A stretch of DNA of 33,236 nucleotides, taken from Tyzzerella sp. (lineage in GTDB: Bacteria > Bacillota > Clostridia > Lachnospirales > Lachnospiraceae). The DNA is taken from the NCBI GenBank assembly GCA_017416155.1, contig JAFQDE010000002.1:1-33236 (forward strand), in the 5' to 3' direction. The notes below the pieces were generated by a model. It made no database searches and was not told where the DNA came from. It saw only the letters and a program-made list of their open reading frames with translations. The position numbers and the translations under genes are program-made. Of the stretch, positions 30,422 through 33,236 are shown in pieces; within the stretch, counting starts at the first letter, position 1, and every line of letters starts with the position of its first letter.

Positions 30422-31981
30422 ATGTCATACACAGCCTTATATCGAAAGTTTCGTCCGGGGGAATTTGACGAAGTCAAAGGACAGGACCATATTAGTCAAA
30501 CATTACAAAATCAAATAAAGGCCAATCGTATCGGACATGCGTATCTTTTCTGCGGAACCAGAGGAACCGGTAAGACATCGGTTGCGAAGATATTTGCAAA
30601 GGCAGTAAACTGTCAGCATCCGGTGGATGGAAGTCCTTGCGGCGAGTGTGAGATGTGTAAGGCGATTAGTGCAGGCACATCCATGAATGTGATTGAGATT
30701 GATGCCGCATCAAATAACGGCGTGGATAACATTCGTGAGATTCGCGAGGAAGTTGCATATCGTCCGACTGAAGGGAAATACAAGGTTTACATTATCGACG
30801 AGGTGCATATGCTCTCTATAGGTGCATTCAATGCATTGCTTAAGACATTGGAGGAACCCCCAGAGTATGTTATCTTTATTTTGGCAACAACGGAAGTACA
30901 CAAGATTCCGATTACGATTTTGTCCAGATGTCAGAGATATGATTTCAAACGTATTACAATAGATACGATTGCAGCACGTCTGTCAGAATTGATGGATAAG
31001 GAAGGTATCGAAGTAGAAGAAAGGGCAATCCGATATATTGCAAAGATAGCAGATGGTTCTATGAGAGATGCATTAAGTCTTCTCGACCAATGTATTGCAT
31101 TTTATCTAGGACAGAAATTGACTTATGATCATGTGCTTGAGGTACTTGGAGCTGTTGATACAGAAGTATTTAGCAAGCTTCTTCGGGAGATTTTGCGCAG
31201 GGATGTTGCAAAGGTACTTGGTATACTCGAAGAGCTCATTATGCAGGGACGTGAACTTAGTCAGCTTGCAACAGATTTTACCTGGTACATGCGCAATCTT
31301 CTGTTGGCAAAGAGTTCCGATAGCATGGAGGATGTGCTGGATGTTTCTACAGAGAATCTGGCACAACTAAAAGAAGAGAGCGAGATGGTGGATTACGATA
31401 CCTTAATTCGATACATCCGCATTTTTTCAGAACTTTCTAATCAGTTAAAATATGCAACACAGAAGCGAGTGATGCTGGAAGTGGCACTGATTAAACTCTG
31501 CAAGCCGGAGATGGATGTGAATCAGGATAGCCTCCTTGACAGAATCCGCGCAGTTGAGGAAAAAGTTGAGAAAGGCGTTTCCTCTCCCAGAACTGAAGTA
31601 GTGTATGTGAATCGAGGCGAAGAAGCCGTGAAGCACACAAAACCGGAACTTCCGAAAGCTTTGCACGAGGATGTGCAGAAGGTGGTACAGAACTTCCCTG
31701 CCATTCGGAATCAGGCATCCGGAATGCTCAAGGTGTATTTGAAGCAGGCACGTCTCAGTGTTGGCAATCAAGACCAATTATTATTGGTGTTCGAGGATGA
31801 AGTAGCTGCAGGGTTCGCAGGAACAGAGGGACATAAGGAAGAGATTCGTTCTCTCATTGCAGATAAGATTGGAAAGACGATCGAAATCGAAGTGCGTCAC
31901 GTGGAAGAAGGACGTAGATTCGAGGACAGTTTTGTCGATATAGAAAAATTAATTCAAATGGATATCACGATTGAAGACTAG
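30422..31981 (+). CDS. dnaX: DNA polymerase III subunit gamma/tau
   Basis: 519 aa. It is the ATPase motor of the clamp loader at the replication fork. The AAA+ domain has Walker A GTRGTGKTS (45-53), a zinc-binding cysteine set (C in AVNCQHP, then CGECEMC), Walker B VYIIDEVHM, sensor 1 in ILATTE and the SRC motif LSRCQRYDF. The collar domain follows to about residue 360, then a less conserved tau-type tail. AGGAGGAAGG is upstream. The gene leads the conserved dnaX-ybaB-recR cluster. Confidence 0.95.
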   Translation: MSYTALYRKFRPGEFDEVKGQDHISQTLQNQIKANRIGHAYLFCGTRGTGKTSVAKIFAKAVNCQHPVDGSPCGECEMCKAISAGTSMNVIEIDAASNNGVDNIREIREEVAYRPTEGKYKVYIIDEVHMLSIGAFNALLKTLEEPPEYVIFILATTEVHKIPITILSRCQRYDFKRITIDTIAARLSELMDKEGIEVEERAIRYIAKIADGSMRDALSLLDQCIAFYLGQKLTYDHVLEVLGAVDTEVFSKLLREILRRDVAKVLGILEELIMQGRELSQLATDFTWYMRNLLLAKSSDSMEDVLDVSTENLAQLKEESEMVDYDTLIRYIRIFSELSNQLKYATQKRVMLEVALIKLCKPEMDVNQDSLLDRIRAVEEKVEKGVSSPRTEVVYVNRGEEAVKHTKPELPKALHEDVQKVVQNFPAIRNQASGMLKVYLKQARLSVGNQDQLLLVFEDEVAAGFAGTEGHKEEIRSLIADKIGKTIEIEVRHVEEGRRFEDSFVDIEKLIQMDITIED

Positions 31982-31992
31982 GAGGTAAGAAC

Positions 31993-32349
31993 ATGGCAAA
32001 ACGTGGAGGATTCCCGGGAGGAGCAATGCCGGGAAATATGGCAAATCTTATGAAGCAGGCTCAGAAGATGCAAAGACAGATGGAAGAGCAGGCAAAGGAA
32101 ATGGAGACAAAGGAATTTACTGCAACAGCAGGTGGCGGTGCAGTTGAGATTACAGTTTCCGGAACAAGAGAAGTTCTCAAGGTGAAATTAGATGAGGAAG
32201 TTGTTGATCCGGACGATATCGAAATGTTGGAAGATTTGATTGTAGCTGCTACAAACGAAGCGCTTCGTAAAGTAGAAGAGGCTTCTGCATCAGCAATGTC
32301 AAAACTTACAGGAGGACTTGGAGCAGGAATGCCGGGGATGCCGTTCTAA
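31993..32349 (+). CDS. ybaB: YbaB/EbfC-family nucleoid-associated protein
   Basis: 118 aa. A small dimeric DNA-binding protein normally encoded between dnaX and recR. The glycine/methionine-rich N-terminus (GGFPGGAMPGNMANLMKQAQ) leads into a long helix (KMQRQMEEQAKEME), then the beta-sheet core GGGAVEITVSGTREVLKVKLD and VVDPDDIEMLEDLIVAATNEAL, all family hallmarks. It begins 11 bases after dnaX with AGGAGGT. Its last codons and stop lie in the first arm of the hairpin cluster at 32342-32452. Confidence 0.95.
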   Translation: MAKRGGFPGGAMPGNMANLMKQAQKMQRQMEEQAKEMETKEFTATAGGGAVEITVSGTREVLKVKLDEEVVDPDDIEMLEDLIVAATNEALRKVEEASASAMSKLTGGLGAGMPGMPF

Positions 32350-32452
32350 GTCGTGTCCGACTTAGAACGCTCCGCGCGGATGCGCAGGGGCACGGACAAG
32401 GTAATTATTGCTTCGCAAACGTGCCCCGCGCACGAGTTTGCAAGCAAACTCG
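32342..32452. repeat. GC-rich cluster of palindromes between ybaB and recR
   Basis: Hairpin 1: CGTTCTAAGTCG (32342-32353) / CGACTTAGAACG (32358-32369), 12 bp perfect, loop TGTC. Palindrome CCGCGCGG (32372-32379). Hairpin 2: TGCGC-A-GGGGCACG (32381-32394) / CGTGCCCCGCGCA (32420-32432), 13 bp with one bulged A. Hairpin 3: CGAGTTTGC (32433-32441) / GCAAACTCG (32444-32452), 9 bp. No T tract follows. The GC content contrasts sharply with the surroundings, so it looks like an inserted palindromic repeat rather than a simple terminator. Confidence 0.75.
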
Positions 32453-32470
32453 TTATAGGAGACCCATCAG

Positions 32471-33067
32471 ATGGATTATTACAGTAGTCAGATTAGCAAA
32501 CTAATAGAAGAATTGTCGAGATTGCCGGGAATTGGTACGAAGACTGCTCAGAGATTGGCATTTCATATTATCAATATGCCAAAGGAACAGGTAGAGCAGC
32601 TTGCCGGCACGATGACAAAAGCACGTGAAAATGTGCGTTATTGCAAACAGTGTTTTACACTGACAGATCAGGAACTCTGTCCGATTTGCAGCAATGCGAA
32701 GAGAGACTCTAAGACTATCATGGTAGTTGAGACGACAAGAGATTTAGCGGCTTATGAGAAGACCGGAAAATACGAAGGCGTCTATCATGTGCTTCACGGA
32801 GCTATCTCACCGATGCTGGGAATTGGACCTGGAGATATTAAACTCAAAGAACTTATGGAACGACTTCACGGAGAGGTGGATGAAGTTATTGTTGCGACCA
32901 ACTCCAGTCTGGAAGGGGAGACAACAGCGATGTACATCAGTAAGTTGATCAAACCAATCGGAATTAAGGTTAGCAGAATTGCGAGTGGAGTGCCGGTTGG
33001 CGGTGACTTGGAATATATCGATGAGGTTACGTTACTCAGAGCTCTTGAGGGAAGAACAGAAATCTAA
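32471..33067 (+). CDS. recR: recombination mediator protein RecR
   Basis: 198 aa, the standard length. RecR works with RecF/RecO to load RecA at DNA gaps. Visible: N-terminal helix-hairpin-helix ([20 protein letters not shown], about 12-31), the C4 zinc finger C-KQC...LCPIC (about 57-75), then a Toprim domain ([18 protein letters not shown] through [19 protein letters not shown]) and the C-terminal [25 protein letters not shown] precedes the ATG. It is separated from ybaB by the palindrome cluster and followed 19 bases later by a transketolase start, so the three may share a transcript. Confidence 0.96.
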   Translation: MDYYSSQISKLIEELSRLPGIGTKTAQRLAFHIINMPKEQVEQLAGTMTKARENVRYCKQCFTLTDQELCPICSNAKRDSKTIMVVETTRDLAAYEKTGKYEGVYHVLHGAISPMLGIGPGDIKLKELMERLHGEVDEVIVATNSSLEGETTAMYISKLIKPIGIKVSRIASGVPVGGDLEYIDEVTLLRALEGRTEI

Positions 33068-33086
33068 TAAACATTAGGAGGACATC

Positions 33087-33236
33087 ATGAACAAGTTAGA
33101 ACTTCAAAAAATTGCAAATGAAGTCCGCAAGGGTATCATCACCTCTGTACATAGTGCAAAGGCCGGACATCCGGGCGGCTCTTTATCAGCAGCAGACATC
33201 TTTACTTATTTATATTTTGAGGAAATGAACATCGAC
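33087..33236 (+). CDS. tkt: transketolase, N-terminal part (5' end only, runs off the right edge)
   Basis: 50 codons are visible from ATG at 33087, with TTAGGAGG upstream, beginning MNKLELQKIANEVR and containing GHPGGSLSAAD. It lies 19 bases after recR without its own clear promoter, so it is probably read through from dnaX or recR. From codon 4 the DNA is identical to the left gene (1-141, reversed). The left copy has its own operator-controlled promoter, so the two copies, if both are real, would be regulated differently. Truncated by the window edge. Confidence 0.85.
   Translation, partial: MNKLELQKIANEVRKGIITSVHSAKAGHPGGSLSAADIFTYLYFEEMNID
33096..33236. repeat. right arm of the 141-bp exact inverted terminal repeat
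   Basis: Exact reverse complement of 1-141. It starts at the first base after the two differing codons of the transketolase gene and continues to the window edge. Confidence 0.95.

Noticed and set aside
1-33236. CRISPR arrays, insertion sequences, rRNA and riboswitches
   Set aside because: No regularly spaced repeats, transposase ORFs, rRNA segments or recognisable riboswitch aptamers were seen on reading through.

Overview
The window looks like a chromosomal segment of an anaerobic Bacillota, most like a Lachnospiraceae-type clostridium. The grounds are moderate-to-low GC, strong AGGAGG-type ribosome binding sites, tRNA genes without encoded CCA, a dnaX-ybaB-recR cluster, and clostridial families (flavodiiron protein, NiaR, YdbS/YdbT PH proteins). 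This is inference from gene content; no 16S or marker search was possible. The two window ends are an exact 141-bp inverted repeat inside two transketolase genes that point outward. That suggests a whole metagenomic contig ending at a duplicated gene.

Layout. 1-477: start of a leftward transketolase gene with its own promoter and a strikingly regular operator. 431-1870: HicAB toxin-antitoxin pair and a metallo-beta-lactamase-fold hydrolase. 1898-9358: a 2-oxoacid (probably pyruvate) dehydrogenase operon in the order E2, E3, fused E1, DeoR-family regulator, lipoate-protein ligase, closed by a terminator inside the ligase's 3' end. 9372-12533: a TAXI-type TRAP transporter. 12546-15977: MFS transporter, glycerophosphodiester phosphodiesterase and flavodiiron protein. 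16002-16238: tRNA-Phe and tRNA-Gly.

16217-22659: a 6.4-kb integrative element in the 3' end of tRNA-Gly, bounded by a 27-bp direct repeat. It holds a tyrosine recombinase with a small basic partner, a long AT-rich non-coding region, a SAM methyltransferase, a GNAT acetyltransferase, and a translationally coupled pair of an unknown 121-aa protein and an HD-domain phosphohydrolase. It has no recognisable replication or conjugation genes.

22708-33236: the resumed chromosome, with the displaced tRNA-operon terminator, a DctPQM TRAP transporter behind a Rex-like operator, a NiaR-type regulator, adenosine deaminase, two PH-domain membrane proteins, a frameshifted small ORF, methionine aminopeptidase (reverse strand), dnaX-ybaB-recR, and a second transketolase start.

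The most interesting non-coding signal is an operator made of four hexamers spaced exactly 10 bp apart (two TGTTAT-type followed by two inverted copies). It sits directly after the -10 box of both the left transketolase and the dehydrogenase operon, and links the two, possibly through the DeoR regulator encoded in the dehydrogenase operon. The most interesting cargo is the 121-aa/HD pair on the tRNA-Gly element, a plausible but unproven defence module.
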